Positions 1 through 9,013 are shown, counted from the stretch's first letter. The stretch is 64,000 nt of DNA from Streptomyces sp. WM4235 (GCF_001279725.1 NZ_LGDE01000001.1:186001-250000), one strand, 5' to 3'. Made by a program: numbers and translations. The notes: generated from the letters alone by a model not told the origin.

Positions 1-825
1 CCACGGCAGCAGGGTGACGATGACCAGCATCGAGCCGACGTAGACGATCGCGATCCGCCACATGGTGGTCTTCACGGCCTTGGCGACGCCCTTGACGGGG
101 TTCTCCGACTCGGCCGCCGCGATGGTCACCGTCTCCAGGCCGCCGTACGCGACGACCGAGGCGAGCAGACCGACCAGCAGGCCGTCCATGCCGTTGGGCA
201 GGAAGCCGCCGTCGTGGAGCAGGTTGGCGGAGCCGGGGGAGGAGGTCCCGGGCAGCAGGCCCAGGACGGCGAGCACGCCCAGGCCCAGGAACAGCGCGAT
301 GGCGCCGATCTTGAGGGCGGCGAACCAGAACTCGAACTCGCCGAAGTGGGAGACCGCCGCCAGGTTGGACCCGCAGAAGAGCGCCATGAACGCCAACACC
401 CACATCCACGAGGGGGTGCCCGGGAACCAGCCCGTCATGATGTGCGCCGCGCCGATCGCCTCGATGGCCACGCCCACGCACAGCAGGGTCCAGAACATCC
501 AGCCGGCCGTGAAACCGGCCCACGGGCCGATGGCGCGGTCGGCGTGCACGGAGAAGGAGCCGGAGGCGGGGTTGGCGGCGGACATCTCGCCGAGCATCCG
601 CATCACGAACATCACGAGGATTCCGGACGCGGCGTACGCGATCACGATCGACGGGCCCGCGGCCGCGATGCCGGCCCCGGAGCCCACGAAGAGCCCGGCC
701 CCGATGACCCCGCCGAGGGCGATCATCGAGAGGTGGCGCTGCTTGAGGCCGTTGCCGAGAGGGGAGGACCCCGGTTCGGTCGGCGGTGACTGCCGGTCGG
801 ACGGGTTCAGGGTGCTCTGACTCAT
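1..825 (-). CDS. Amino acid permease (APC superfamily), 3' end outside window
   Basis: Cytoplasmic-membrane transporter that probably imports an amino acid or related amine by cation symport. Only the first 275 codons lie in the window; the C-terminal half is beyond base 1. After a hydrophilic N-terminus of about 30 residues comes the APC signature GVIGAGLF at residues 39-46, then several hydrophobic helices and the family motif FGEFEFWFAALK. The ATG at 825 is the first Met before a typical permease start. It is closely similar to the two permeases at 1010-2407 and 3356-4789, with the same strand and the same internal motifs, so this is a paralogous array. The substrate cannot be read from sequence; GabP/AnsP/lysine-permease-type assignments are all possible. 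Family is secure, substrate unknown. Confidence 0.9.
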   Translation of the reverse strand, partial: MSQSTLNPSDRQSPPTEPGSSPLGNGLKQRHLSMIALGGVIGAGLFVGSGAGIAAAGPSIVIAYAASGILVMFVMRMLGEMSAANPASGSFSVHADRAIGPWAGFTAGWMFWTLLCVGVAIEAIGAAHIMTGWFPGTPSWMWVLAFMALFCGSNLAAVSHFGEFEFWFAALKIGAIALFLGLGVLAVLGLLPGTSSPGSANLLHDGGFLPNGMDGLLVGLLASVVAYGGLETVTIAAAESENPVKGVAKAVKTTMWRIAIVYVGSMLVIVTLLPW

Positions 826-951
826 GGGGGTGATGCCTTGTCCGGTGCGGGGACGGGATGGGGCCCAGTCTGCCGATCGTCCGATAACCGGACGTTCGCC
901 GTCCAGCATGCGGACTCTCGCCTCACGGGACGTGATCACCCCCGCGCGGAG

Positions 952-991
952 GCGGAACAGGCCCGGGACACCGGTGCCGGGCCTGTTCCGC
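952..991 (-). terminator. Long perfect hairpin between two permeases
   Basis: Two 15-nt arms (952-966 and 977-991) pair perfectly around a 10-nt loop. The hairpin lies just after the stop of the permease at 1010-2407 and before the start of the next permease on the same strand. It is best read as an intrinsic terminator that separates the two transcripts. There is no T tract, as is usual in Streptomyces. Confidence 0.7.
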
Positions 992-1009
992 GTACGTCGG
1001 CGAGCGGGC

Positions 1010-2407
1010 TCAGGCCCGCCGGGCCCGCAGCTCCCGCACTCCCGCCACGACCAGCACCGCGGCGGCCGCGCCCGTGGACCACAGCAACTGCGGCCGCGCC
1101 GAGTCGTCGAACAGCATCAGGACCAGCACCACGGCCATCCCGACCAGCGCCGCCCACGTCAGGTACGGGAACAGCCACATCCGCAGCGTCAGCCGCTCCG
1201 GCATCTCCCGCTCCAGCACGCGACGCAGCCGCAGCTGCGAGACCGCGATCAGCGCCCACACGAACAGCAGCACCGCGCCGACCGCGTTGAGCATGTAGAG
1301 GAAGACCGTGTCCGGCCACAGCAGGTTCAGCACCACCGAGACGAACCCGAACGCCACCGAGGCGAACACCGCCCGCCGCGGCACCCCGCCGCCCGAGACC
1401 CGCAGCAGCCCCTTGGGCGCCTCGCCCCGCTCGGCCAGCGAGAACACCATCCGCGAGGACCCGTACAGGTTCGCGTTGAGGGCCGAGAGCAGCGCCACGA
1501 AGACCACGATGTTCATGATCTGACCGGCCGCCGGGATGCCGATCGAGTCCAGCACGGCCACGTACGGGCTCTGGCCCGGCTCCAGGGAGTCCCACGGCAG
1601 CAGGGTCACGATGACCACCATCGAGCCGACGTAGAAGAAGAGGATGCGCCACACCGCGCTGCGCACCGCGCGGGCGACCGAGCGGGCCGGGTCGTCGGAC
1701 TCGGCCGCCGCGATGGTGACGACCTCCAGGCCGCCGAAGGCGAAGACGACGGCGAGCATGCCGGCGACCACGCCGCCCATGCCCTGGGGGAAGAAACCGC
1801 CGTGGCCGGTCAGGTTGGCCGCGCCGATCGGGTCGGTGTCGGGCAGCAGGCCGAGGATGGCGAGGGTGCCCAGGATCAGGAAGAGGACGATCGCGCCGAC
1901 CTTCAGCGCGGCGAACCAGAACTCGAACTCGCCGAAGTTCTTCACGGCGGCCAGGTTGCTCACGGTGAAGACCACCATGAAGATCAACACCCAGATCCAC
2001 TGGTCGACCGACGGCACCCAGCCGTTCGCGATCTTCGCGGCGCCGGTCGCCTCCACGGCGAGCACCACGACCAGCAGGAACCAGTACAGCCAGCCGGCGG
2101 AGAAGCCGGCCCACCGTCCCAGGGCCTTCTCCGCGTACACGGAGAAGGATCCGGAGGCGGGCATCGCGGCCGACATCTCGCCGAGCATCCGCATCACGAG
2201 CATCGCGAGGACGCCCGCGAGCAGGTACGAGCAGATGATCGCGGGGCCGGCGATGCCGATGCCGGCGCCGGAGCCGACGAAGAGCCCGGCGCCGATGACG
2301 CCGCCGAGGCCCAGCATGGTCAGGTGGCGCTGCTTCAGGCTGTGGCTGAGGGGTTCGGAGGGGAGCTCACCCGTGGTGGCGGGCGGGTCGGGCAGGAGGT
2401 CGCGCAT
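1010..2407 (-). CDS. Amino acid permease (APC superfamily)
   Basis: Integral-membrane amino acid permease of 465 aa, near the usual 450-490 aa of the AAT/GABA-permease group, with about 12 hydrophobic segments. GVIGAGLF is at residues 36-43 and the FGEFEFWFAALKVGAI helix follows near residue 170. The frame stays open upstream to an ATG at 2506, but the family N-terminus (a short hydrophilic stretch followed by LKQRHLTMLGLG) begins naturally with the ATG at 2407, so I prefer that start. It is separated from the next permease by a strong hairpin and is divergent from bioY across a 283-bp region holding a perfect inverted repeat (2577-2602). Substrate is not predictable. Confidence 0.9.
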   Translation of the reverse strand: MRDLLPDPPATTGELPSEPLSHSLKQRHLTMLGLGGVIGAGLFVGSGAGIGIAGPAIICSYLLAGVLAMLVMRMLGEMSAAMPASGSFSVYAEKALGRWAGFSAGWLYWFLLVVVLAVEATGAAKIANGWVPSVDQWIWVLIFMVVFTVSNLAAVKNFGEFEFWFAALKVGAIVLFLILGTLAILGLLPDTDPIGAANLTGHGGFFPQGMGGVVAGMLAVVFAFGGLEVVTIAAAESDDPARSVARAVRSAVWRILFFYVGSMVVIVTLLPWDSLEPGQSPYVAVLDSIGIPAAGQIMNIVVFVALLSALNANLYGSSRMVFSLAERGEAPKGLLRVSGGGVPRRAVFASVAFGFVSVVLNLLWPDTVFLYMLNAVGAVLLFVWALIAVSQLRLRRVLEREMPERLTLRMWLFPYLTWAALVGMAVVLVLMLFDDSARPQLLWSTGAAAAVLVVAGVRELRARRA

Positions 2408-2576
2408 GAGGAGTGCTCGTACTCTCGTTCGGCCTGGCGGCGGTGGGGGCTCCGCGACTGGTTGGAGGGAACCTACAGTCTCGCTGGAGGCCGTCCATCC
2501 GCGCAAAACGGACGTGCGGGCGGTAGTTGCTCGTGATGCGGATCACTTCACCTGGGGTGTGACCCGGGCTCTTTGT

Positions 2577-2602
2577 GTACTCCCCACCAAACCGGGGAGT
2601 AC
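2577..2602. promoter_or_regulatory. Inverted repeat in divergent permease/bioY promoter region
   Basis: GTACTCCCC (2577-2585) and GGGGAGTAC (2594-2602) form a perfect 9-bp inverted repeat with an 8-nt spacer, midway between the two divergent genes. It could be an operator for a dimeric repressor or an RNA hairpin. It does not resemble the BirA or BioQ sites I know. No regulator gene is adjacent. Confidence 0.45.
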
Positions 2603-2690
2603 GGCTTTGTCCCGGCCGGCGGTGGGGCGGAGCCCTGCACCGGACTAACGTCGGTGATCGTCCCGTCACCACCACCCCCGGAGCCTCCCG

Positions 2691-3275
2691 ATGAGCACCG
2701 CTTCCGTCTCCTTCCGGCCCGGCGCCGTCCTCGCCGACCTGCTGCCCGCGAGCCGCGTCCGTGACATCGCGCTCGTCGTCGGCGGCGCCGCGCTCACCGG
2801 CATCGCCGCGCAGATCTCCGTGCCCGTCCCCGGCTCCCCGGTCCCGGTCACCGGCCAGACCTTCGCGGCCCTGCTGGTCGGCACCGCGTTCGGCGCGCGC
2901 CGCGGCTTCCTCGCGCTGGCCCTGTACGCGCTCGTGGGCATGGCGGGCGTGCCGTGGTTCGCGGGCGGCACCTCCGGCGCGGGCGGCGCCTCCTTCGGCT
3001 ACGTGCTCGGCATGCTGCTCGCCGCCACCGTCGTCGGCGCCCTCGCGCGGCGCGGCGCCGACCGCTCGGTCGCGCGCACGGCGGCCACGATGGTGCTCGG
3101 ATCCGCGCTCATCTACGCCGTCGGCGTGCCCTACCTGGCGCTGTCCACCGGGATGTCCTTCGGCGCGGCCGTCGCGGCGGGCCTGACCCCGTTCCTGCTC
3201 GGCGACGCGCTCAAGGCCGCGCTGGCCATGGGCGCCCTGCCGGCGGCCTGGAAGCTGGCCGGCCGCCGCGGCTGA
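2691..3275 (+). CDS. bioY: Biotin transporter BioY (ECF S component)
   Basis: Substrate-binding membrane subunit of an energy-coupling-factor biotin transporter; 194 aa with about six hydrophobic helices. Family marks are PVPVTGQTFAALLVG near residues 50-65, GGASFGYVLGMLLA near 100-112 and PFLLGDALKAALA near the C-terminus. The ATG at 2691 has GGAG at 2680-2683. No bioM/bioN (ATPase and T component) is in the window, so it either works alone or shares ECF modules encoded elsewhere. It is the only plus-strand gene inside the permease array. Followed by a convergent terminator. Confidence 0.93.
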   Translation: MSTASVSFRPGAVLADLLPASRVRDIALVVGGAALTGIAAQISVPVPGSPVPVTGQTFAALLVGTAFGARRGFLALALYALVGMAGVPWFAGGTSGAGGASFGYVLGMLLAATVVGALARRGADRSVARTAATMVLGSALIYAVGVPYLALSTGMSFGAAVAAGLTPFLLGDALKAALAMGALPAAWKLAGRRG

Positions 3276-3295
3276 TCCCGTACGCGTCGACGACG

Positions 3296-3330
3296 CAGCC
3301 CCCGGACCGCGAGCGGCGGTCCGGGGGCTG
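3296..3330. terminator. Bidirectional terminator between bioY and permease
   Basis: Perfect 15-bp stem (3296-3310 with 3316-3330) and a 5-nt loop. It lies between the convergent ends of bioY and the permease at 3356-4789, so it can serve both strands. Confidence 0.8.
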
Positions 3331-3355
3331 CTGTCGTTCACGGGCGATCGATCGC

Positions 3356-4789
3356 TCAGACGCGCGCGGCGGCCTTGCGGCGCATGTCGCGCACCACGCC
3401 GATGGCCAGCACCACGGCCGCCACCAGCAGGGAGAGCAGGACGACCTGGCGGTTGTCCTTGTCGTAGACCATGTAGGCCAGGACGAAGGTGATCATCCCC
3501 GCGGTGGCCCAGGTGAGGTACGGGAAGAGCCACATCTTGACGGTGAGCTTCTCCGGGGCCTCGCGCTCCAGGATCTTGCGCATGCGCAGCTGGGTCAGGC
3601 AGATGACCAGCCACACGAAGAGGGCGATGGCACCCGAGGAGTTCAGCAGGAAGCTGAAGACCGTGTCCTTGAAGGCGTAGTTGAAGTAGACGGCGACGAA
3701 GCCGAACACCACGGAGCCCAGGATGGCGGCCGTCGGGACGCCCCTCTTGTTGACCTTGGCGAAGACCTTCGGGGCGTCACCGCGCTCGCCCAGCGAGAAC
3801 GCCATGCGGGAGGCGGTGTACAGGCCCGAGTTCAGGCAGGACAGCACGGCGGTCAGGACGATCACGTTCATGATCTGGCCGGCGTGGGCGATGCCGATGG
3901 AGTCGAGGGCGGCCACGTAGGAGCCCTTGTCGACGATCGACTTGTCGTTCCACGGCAGCAGGGTCAGGACGATGAAGATCGAGCCCAGGTAGAAGATGCC
4001 GATGCGCCAGATCACCGAGTTGGTGGCCTTGGTGACCGCGCGGCGCGGGTCCTCGGACTCGCCGGCGGCCAGGGTGACGATCTCGCTGCCCATGAAGGAG
4101 AAGACGACCATCAGCACACCGGTGAGGATCGAGCCCCAGCCGTTGGGCATGAATCCGCCCGCGTCGGTGAGGTGCGCGAATCCGGCGCCGGGGTTGTCCG
4201 AGCCCGGCAGCACGCCGAAGACGGCCAGCATGCCGATGATCACGAACGCGCCGATGGCGACGACCTTGATGCCCGCGAACCAGAACTCGAACTCGCCGTA
4301 CGAGGCGACCGAGCCGAGGTTGGTGACGGTCAGGACCGCCATGACGATCAGAGCCCAGGCCCACTGCGGGACGGCCGGGACCCAGCCTTCGAGGATCACC
4401 GCGCCGGCGGTGGCCTCCACGGCCAGCACGACGACCCAGAAGAACCAGTACAGCCAGCCGATGGAGAAACCGGCCCAGCGACCGAGCGCGCGGTCGGCGT
4501 AAGCGGAGAACGAGCCCGAGTTCGGGCTGGCGGCGGCCATCTCGCCGAGCATCCGCATCACGAAGACGACCATGGCGCCGACGAGTGCGTACGAGACGAG
4601 GATGGCGGGACCGGCCTTGGCGATGCCGCCGCCGGAGCCGACGAAAAGACCGGCGCCGATGACGCCGCCAATGGCGATCATGGACAGGTGGCGGTTCTTG
4701 AGACCGGCCTTCAGACCGTCGGAGGGCTTGGCGTCGCCGGGGGTGCCGGAGGGGTCGCCTGCCTTCTGAAGGGTCGTCGTGGAGCTCAT
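3356..4789 (-). CDS. Amino acid permease (APC superfamily)
   Basis: Third member of the local permease array; 477 aa, about 12 transmembrane helices. Signature GVIGAGLF is at residues 42-49, followed by the FGEFEFWFAGIKVVAIG helix. The ATG at 4789 is preceded by AAGGA at a good distance; an upstream in-frame ATG at 4828 lacks this, so the shorter form is chosen. Its 5' region contains a 17-bp interrupted palindrome (4852-4868), a candidate operator. It ends at a bidirectional terminator shared with bioY. The substrate is unknown; similarity to the neighbouring permeases suggests recent paralogy with possible specificity differences. Confidence 0.9.
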   Translation of the reverse strand: MSSTTTLQKAGDPSGTPGDAKPSDGLKAGLKNRHLSMIAIGGVIGAGLFVGSGGGIAKAGPAILVSYALVGAMVVFVMRMLGEMAAASPNSGSFSAYADRALGRWAGFSIGWLYWFFWVVVLAVEATAGAVILEGWVPAVPQWAWALIVMAVLTVTNLGSVASYGEFEFWFAGIKVVAIGAFVIIGMLAVFGVLPGSDNPGAGFAHLTDAGGFMPNGWGSILTGVLMVVFSFMGSEIVTLAAGESEDPRRAVTKATNSVIWRIGIFYLGSIFIVLTLLPWNDKSIVDKGSYVAALDSIGIAHAGQIMNVIVLTAVLSCLNSGLYTASRMAFSLGERGDAPKVFAKVNKRGVPTAAILGSVVFGFVAVYFNYAFKDTVFSFLLNSSGAIALFVWLVICLTQLRMRKILEREAPEKLTVKMWLFPYLTWATAGMITFVLAYMVYDKDNRQVVLLSLLVAAVVLAIGVVRDMRRKAAARV

Positions 4790-4851
4790 GGACGATTCCT
4801 TAGGTTCTCGGGTTGCGAGCCCCGGCATTCAAACCTGAGTTACCTCCAATA

Positions 4852-4868
4852 CGGAAGAGTTTCTTCCG
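4852..4868. promoter_or_regulatory. Palindrome upstream of amino acid permease
   Basis: CGGAAG-N5-CTTCCG inverted repeat about 63 nt upstream of the permease start at 4789, in an unusually AT-rich stretch (about 4830-4975) for this genome. Possible operator for the permease, or for the divergent rpiB. I compared it with the GlnR consensus and it does not fit. Confidence 0.35.
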
Positions 4869-5007
4869 ATGGTTGCCTTGGGCACAAGGTCCGGGACGAA
4901 GGTCCCGACCCGTCCTGTCTGGGTTCTTTGGGTTTATTTGAGGTTGAGAAGTGATTTACGCGACACCCGCTGCGGGCCGCGGGTCCGGCTCGTGCCACAC
5001 TCGACCC

Positions 5008-5493
5008 ATGCGCGTGTACCTCGGATCCGACCATGCCGGCTTTGAGCTCAAGAACCACCTGGTGGACTGGCTCAAGAACAACGGCCACGAGCCCGTCGAC
5101 TGCGGGCCCCACATCTACGACGCCGTGGACGATTACCCGCCCTTCTGCCTGCGGGCCGCGGAGCGGACCGCCGCGGACGGCGAGAGCCTCGGCATCGTGA
5201 TCGGCGGCTCCGGCAACGGCGAGCAGATCGCCGCGAACAAGGTCAAGGGCGTCCGCGCGATCCTCGCCTGGAGCGTGGAGACCGCCAAGCTCGGCCGTGA
5301 GCACAACAACGCCAACGTGATCTCCGTCGGCGGTCGGATGCACACGCAGGACGAGGCCCTCAGCTTCATCGAGGCCTTCCTGGCGACCCCGTACTCCGGC
5401 GAGGAGCGCCACACCCGCCGCATCGACATGCTCTCCGCCTACGAGCTGACCGGCGAGCTGCCCCCGATCCCGGCCCACCACCCGCAGGCCTGA
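5008..5493 (+). CDS. rpiB: Ribose-5-phosphate isomerase B (RpiB/LacA/LacB family)
   Basis: Interconverts ribose 5-phosphate and ribulose 5-phosphate in the pentose phosphate pathway. The 161-aa product starts MRVYLGSDHAGFELK, the phosphate- and sugar-binding start of the family. At the active-site loop it has GGSGNGEQ with Glu at residue 72 instead of the Cys of the E. coli enzyme, the pattern of actinobacterial (mycobacterial-type) RpiB in which Glu is the base. The start ATG at 5008 begins the conserved strand; the frame is open upstream to 4951 but that extension is not family-like. Divergent from the permease gene. Confidence 0.93.
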   Translation: MRVYLGSDHAGFELKNHLVDWLKNNGHEPVDCGPHIYDAVDDYPPFCLRAAERTAADGESLGIVIGGSGNGEQIAANKVKGVRAILAWSVETAKLGREHNNANVISVGGRMHTQDEALSFIEAFLATPYSGEERHTRRIDMLSAYELTGELPPIPAHHPQA

Positions 5494-5590
5494 CACCCCT
5501 CCGCCGTGCCGCCGGAAAGCCCCGGTGGCGCGGCGGTTTCATGCCGCCGTCCGGCCGTGCGGCGGCGCCGCGGCGCGTCCGCCCGGCCGC

Positions 5591-5630
5591 CCCGTCGTCG
5601 AGGCGTCCCGTCGTCCCGTCGTCCCGTCGT
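5591..5630 (+). repeat. Short tandem repeat, unit CCCGTCGT
   Basis: The 8-mer CCCGTCGT occurs three times head-to-tail at 5607-5630 and once more at 5591-5598, just upstream of the glycosylase start. This is a microsatellite-like tract that could vary between strains. Function is unknown. Confidence 0.6.
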
Positions 5631-5651
5631 CGTGTCTCAAGGAGCAGCGCC

Positions 5652-6458
5652 GTGCCCGAGGGGCATACGATCCACCGCCTCGCCCAGGACCACACCGAGC
5701 GGTTCGCCGCCCGCCCGGTCCGGGTCAGCAGCCCGCAGGGCCGGTTCGCCGAGAGCGCCGCACTGCTCGACGGCCGGGAGCTGGAGAGCGCCGAGGCGCA
5801 CGGCAAGCACCTCTTCCTGGAACTCGGGGACGCCTGGATCCACATCCACCTCGGCCTCTTCGGCAAGCTCGGCTTCGGTCCCGCCCCGGCCCCGCCCGCC
5901 ACGGACACCGTGCGGCTGCGCCTGCTGAACGCGGACCACTGGGCCGACCTGCGCGGCCCCACCGCCTGCGCGCTGATCGGCGACGGCGAGAAGAAGGCGA
6001 TACACGACCGGCTCGGCCCCGACCCGCTGCGCCCGGACGACGACCCGGACCGGGCCTGGGCGCGGATCTCCCGCTCCCGCACCACCGTGGCGGCCCTCCT
6101 CATGGACCAGAAGGTGATCGCGGGCGTCGGCAACGTCTACCGCGCGGAGGTCCTCTTCCGCCACGGGATCGACCCGTACCGCCTCGGCAGGGACCTCACC
6201 CGCCGCGAATGGGACGCGATCTGGGCCGACCTGGTCCTGCTGATGCGCGAGGGCGTACGGAACAACCGGATCGACACCGTCCGCGACGAACACCTGCCCG
6301 AGGCCATGGGACGCCCGCCCAGGGTGGACGACCACGGCGGTGAGGTGTACGTCTACCGGAGGGCGAACATGCCCTGTCACATCTGCGGGGGCGAGATCCG
6401 CACCGCCGATCTCGCCGCCCGCAACCTCTTCTGGTGCCCCGACTGCCAAACGCGCTAG
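5652..6458 (+). CDS. Fpg/Nei family DNA glycosylase (endonuclease VIII-like)
   Basis: Base-excision repair enzyme that removes oxidised bases and nicks the abasic site. The GTG at 5652 gives the N-terminus (M)PEGHTIHRLA, where Pro2 is the Schiff-base nucleophile and Glu3 the catalytic acid. AAGGAG lies just upstream, so this start is preferred over an open frame reaching 5541. Middle: MDQKVIAGVGNVYRAE, the helix-two-turn-helix. C-terminus: a zinc finger with CHICGG and CPDC pairs. Length of 268 aa fits the family. PEGHT rather than PELPE points to the Nei group instead of MutM. Monocistronic. Confidence 0.92.
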   Translation: MPEGHTIHRLAQDHTERFAARPVRVSSPQGRFAESAALLDGRELESAEAHGKHLFLELGDAWIHIHLGLFGKLGFGPAPAPPATDTVRLRLLNADHWADLRGPTACALIGDGEKKAIHDRLGPDPLRPDDDPDRAWARISRSRTTVAALLMDQKVIAGVGNVYRAEVLFRHGIDPYRLGRDLTRREWDAIWADLVLLMREGVRNNRIDTVRDEHLPEAMGRPPRVDDHGGEVYVYRRANMPCHICGGEIRTADLAARNLFWCPDCQTR

Positions 6459-6514
6459 CGCCCGACCGGGCGCCGCCCGCCGCAACGCGTGCGCCCGCCG
6501 GAACCCGTGCCGCG

Positions 6515-7750
6515 CTAGAACCCGTGCGGCAGCCAGGGGGCCACATCGCCCCGGAAGGCGCGCGAGGCCTCCGCCAGGGCGCCCGGGCGCAGCTCGCGGA
6601 CCCGCCCGGCGGCGGCCAGCGAGCCCAGGGTGATCCCGCCCAGGTAGGCGGACCCGAGCTCCCGGACGGACAGCTCCAGCTCGGCCGGCTCGGCCGTCCG
6701 TACGCAGGTCGCACCGCCCTTCTCGTCGACGGTCAGCCGCCACCGCCCCTCGTTCCACGGGCAGAACGCGTCCTCCACCTCCAGGACCACGTCCAGCGGC
6801 GCCCCGTACGCCCGCGCCTCCAGCGCCGCGCTGACGTCCACGAGTCGCACGTGCAGCGTGTCGCGCGGGAACGGCCGGGACCGCCGGATGTCGCTGACCA
6901 GGTGCAGCACCGGATCGTCGACCGGCCGCCTGGTCGCCCGTACGGAAGAGGTCAGGTCGATCTCGAAGAGGTAGCGCCACAGCGCGGCCGTGGCCGTCGG
7001 ATCCAGCGCGTCGAGGTCGGCCAGATCGACGCGGCCCTCGGCGCCGGTCAGCTTCCAGTCGGGCTTCACCCGATAGCGCGCGTACCCGACCACCTCCCCG
7101 TCCGGGCGCTGCGCCACCACGCACTTCAGCGGGGACGCCCCGTCCCGCATGCTCTCCGGGTCCAGCAGCGCCTGCCGTTCCCAGCCCGGCTGCCGGGCCG
7201 GCATCCCGGGCCGCCGGGGGACCAGCTCGGCGTACACCCGCTCGCAGTCGGGCAGCGCCTTCTCCGGGTCCACGAGCCGCAGCACGACCTCGTCCGTGCC
7301 CGGCGGCACGGCGAGCCGCACCCGGACCGTGTCGATGTCGACGGCCAGGCCGTACGCGCCGGTGCCGTAGCCGAATCGCCCGTAGATCGCCGGTTCCGAG
7401 GCCGTCAGCACGGCGAGCGCCTCACCACCCGCCCGGATGTCGTCCAATTGGCGGCGCATCATCGACGTCAACACCCCGCGCCGACGGTGCGTCGGCGCCA
7501 CACCCACCATGGTCACCCCCGCCGCCGGCACCACCGAGCCGCCGGGTACGGAGAGTCGGAAACTGAACGCGCCGGCCGAACCCACGCAGGTCTCGCCGTC
7601 CCAGACGCCGAGCGAACGCTCGTGCTCCGTCAGAGACTTGTACAGTTCCCGCTCCGCCGGGGATTCGGGCACACCACCGAACGCCAGTTCCAGGTGGTCG
7701 TACCAGGCATCCCACTCATCAGCCTTCAATACGCGCGTCTCAAGAGCCAT
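6515..7750 (-). CDS. Eis-like GNAT N-acetyltransferase
   Basis: 411-aa protein with the three-part Eis layout: an N-terminal GNAT domain, a second degenerate GNAT domain and a C-terminal SCP2-like sterol-carrier fold. The acetyl-CoA pyrophosphate loop is seen as VGVAPTHRRRGVLTSM near residues 83-98. The polypeptide ends in Phe, as in mycobacterial Eis, where the terminal carboxylate takes part in catalysis. Eis enzymes acetylate amines at several positions, including aminoglycosides; the natural substrate here is unknown. The ATG at 7750 has AAGGA 8 nt upstream. Convergent with the glycosylase gene; only 56 bp separate them. Confidence 0.85.
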   Translation of the reverse strand: MALETRVLKADEWDAWYDHLELAFGGVPESPAERELYKSLTEHERSLGVWDGETCVGSAGAFSFRLSVPGGSVVPAAGVTMVGVAPTHRRRGVLTSMMRRQLDDIRAGGEALAVLTASEPAIYGRFGYGTGAYGLAVDIDTVRVRLAVPPGTDEVVLRLVDPEKALPDCERVYAELVPRRPGMPARQPGWERQALLDPESMRDGASPLKCVVAQRPDGEVVGYARYRVKPDWKLTGAEGRVDLADLDALDPTATAALWRYLFEIDLTSSVRATRRPVDDPVLHLVSDIRRSRPFPRDTLHVRLVDVSAALEARAYGAPLDVVLEVEDAFCPWNEGRWRLTVDEKGGATCVRTAEPAELELSVRELGSAYLGGITLGSLAAAGRVRELRPGALAEASRAFRGDVAPWLPHGF

Positions 7751-7894
7751 ATGGCCATCCTTACCAGGGCATTCCGTCCCAGTCGAAATGATTTCGACCG
7801 GCGATGTGCCTCAGGTCCGGGGGTACCCCTGCGCACGCACAGCCAGGATGGATAGGGTCCCGATGCAATGGCCGGAGCACGTGTGGAGACGCTC

Positions 7895-9010
7895 ATGGCC
7901 CGGACACGCATGCTGTGGCACCGGGCCCGCACCACCCTGCGCAAATCGGCGGTCGACTACTTCCGCGGCGACGGCTCGGACTGGCTCGCCTTCGGCGGCC
8001 TGCTCCTGACCATTCCCGCCATCGCCTGCGGCACGCTGATGATGCCCGTCTGGTTCTCGCCGGCCGCTCTGGTCCTGCCCATCGTCGCCGGCGGCCTGCT
8101 GCTGAGACCCGCCAGCCTGCTCGCGCTCTACGCCGCCTCCGCCGCCGCCCTGATCGTCGAGGCCCTGGTCCTCGGCCCGTACACCCAAGGCCCCGCCCGG
8201 GTCACCCCGGGCACCGTGCTCGTCGTCGCCGCCTGCGGGTTCTTCGGTCTGGTCATCGCCCAGTTCCGCAGCCGCGTCGGAGTGCCCTGGCGGCGCGGCG
8301 GCACCATGCTCTTCGACCTGCGCGAACGGATCCGGGTCCAGAGCAAACTGCCCTCCCTGCCACCCGGCTGGCATCGCGAGATGGCCCTGCGCCCGGCCGG
8401 CGGACAGTCCTTCTCCGGCGACTTCGTCGTCGCCGCCCGCACCAACGGCGGCCGCACCCTGGAAATCGTCCTGACCGACGTCTCCGGCAAGGGCATGGAA
8501 GCCGGCTCCCGCGCCCTCCTGCTGTCCGGCGCGTTCGGCGGCCTCCTCGGCGCCCTCCCGCCCCACGGCTTCCTGCCCGCCGCCAACGGCTACCTCCTGC
8601 GCCAGGACTGGGAGGAGGGCTTCGCCACCTCCATCCACCTCGTCCTGGACCTGGAGAGCGGCGACTACGAACTGCTGTCCGCCGGCCACCTCCCCGCCCT
8701 CCAACTCTCCGCCGGCACCGGCCGCTGGCAGGAGGTCTCCGGCGAGGGCCCGCTCCTCGGCGTCTACGACGGGGCCGAGTTCGAGCCCGCCCGCGGCAAC
8801 CTCCGGCGCGGCGACGTCCTCATGCTCTTCACCGACGGCCTCGTCGAGACCGCCGACCGCGACATCAGCGAGGGCATCGACCGCCTCACCGGCGAAGCCG
8901 ACCGGTACGTCGCCGCCGGCTGGGAGGGCGCGGCCTGGCACCTCATCGAGAAGGTCGCCAAGGACGTCAACGACGACCGCGCCCTGCTGCTCATCCGCCG
9001 CTCCATGTGA
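7895..9010 (+). CDS. Membrane-anchored SpoIIE-type PP2C (PPM) phosphatase
   Basis: Predicted Ser/Thr phosphatase of 371 aa. Residues of roughly 30-115 are hydrophobic (about four membrane helices), followed by a cytoplasmic SpoIIE/PPM domain. Metal-binding acidic motifs are visible: SGDFVVA, LTDVSGKGMEAG and LFTDGLVE. Such proteins in Streptomyces often control anti-sigma/anti-anti-sigma partner switches, but no such partner is next to it. The ATG at 7895 has GGAG 6 nt upstream; an alternative ATG at 7868 would add nine residues and lies 9 nt after a TAGGGT box. A hairpin follows the stop. Confidence 0.86.
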   Translation: MARTRMLWHRARTTLRKSAVDYFRGDGSDWLAFGGLLLTIPAIACGTLMMPVWFSPAALVLPIVAGGLLLRPASLLALYAASAAALIVEALVLGPYTQGPARVTPGTVLVVAACGFFGLVIAQFRSRVGVPWRRGGTMLFDLRERIRVQSKLPSLPPGWHREMALRPAGGQSFSGDFVVAARTNGGRTLEIVLTDVSGKGMEAGSRALLLSGAFGGLLGALPPHGFLPAANGYLLRQDWEEGFATSIHLVLDLESGDYELLSAGHLPALQLSAGTGRWQEVSGEGPLLGVYDGAEFEPARGNLRRGDVLMLFTDGLVETADRDISEGIDRLTGEADRYVAAGWEGAAWHLIEKVAKDVNDDRALLLIRRSM

Positions 9011-9013
9011 CCC

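Noticed and set aside
4830..4975. GlnR box upstream of the permease at 3356-4789
   Set aside because: Searched for the gTnAc-n6-GaAAc pattern; only partial matches with wrong spacing were found.
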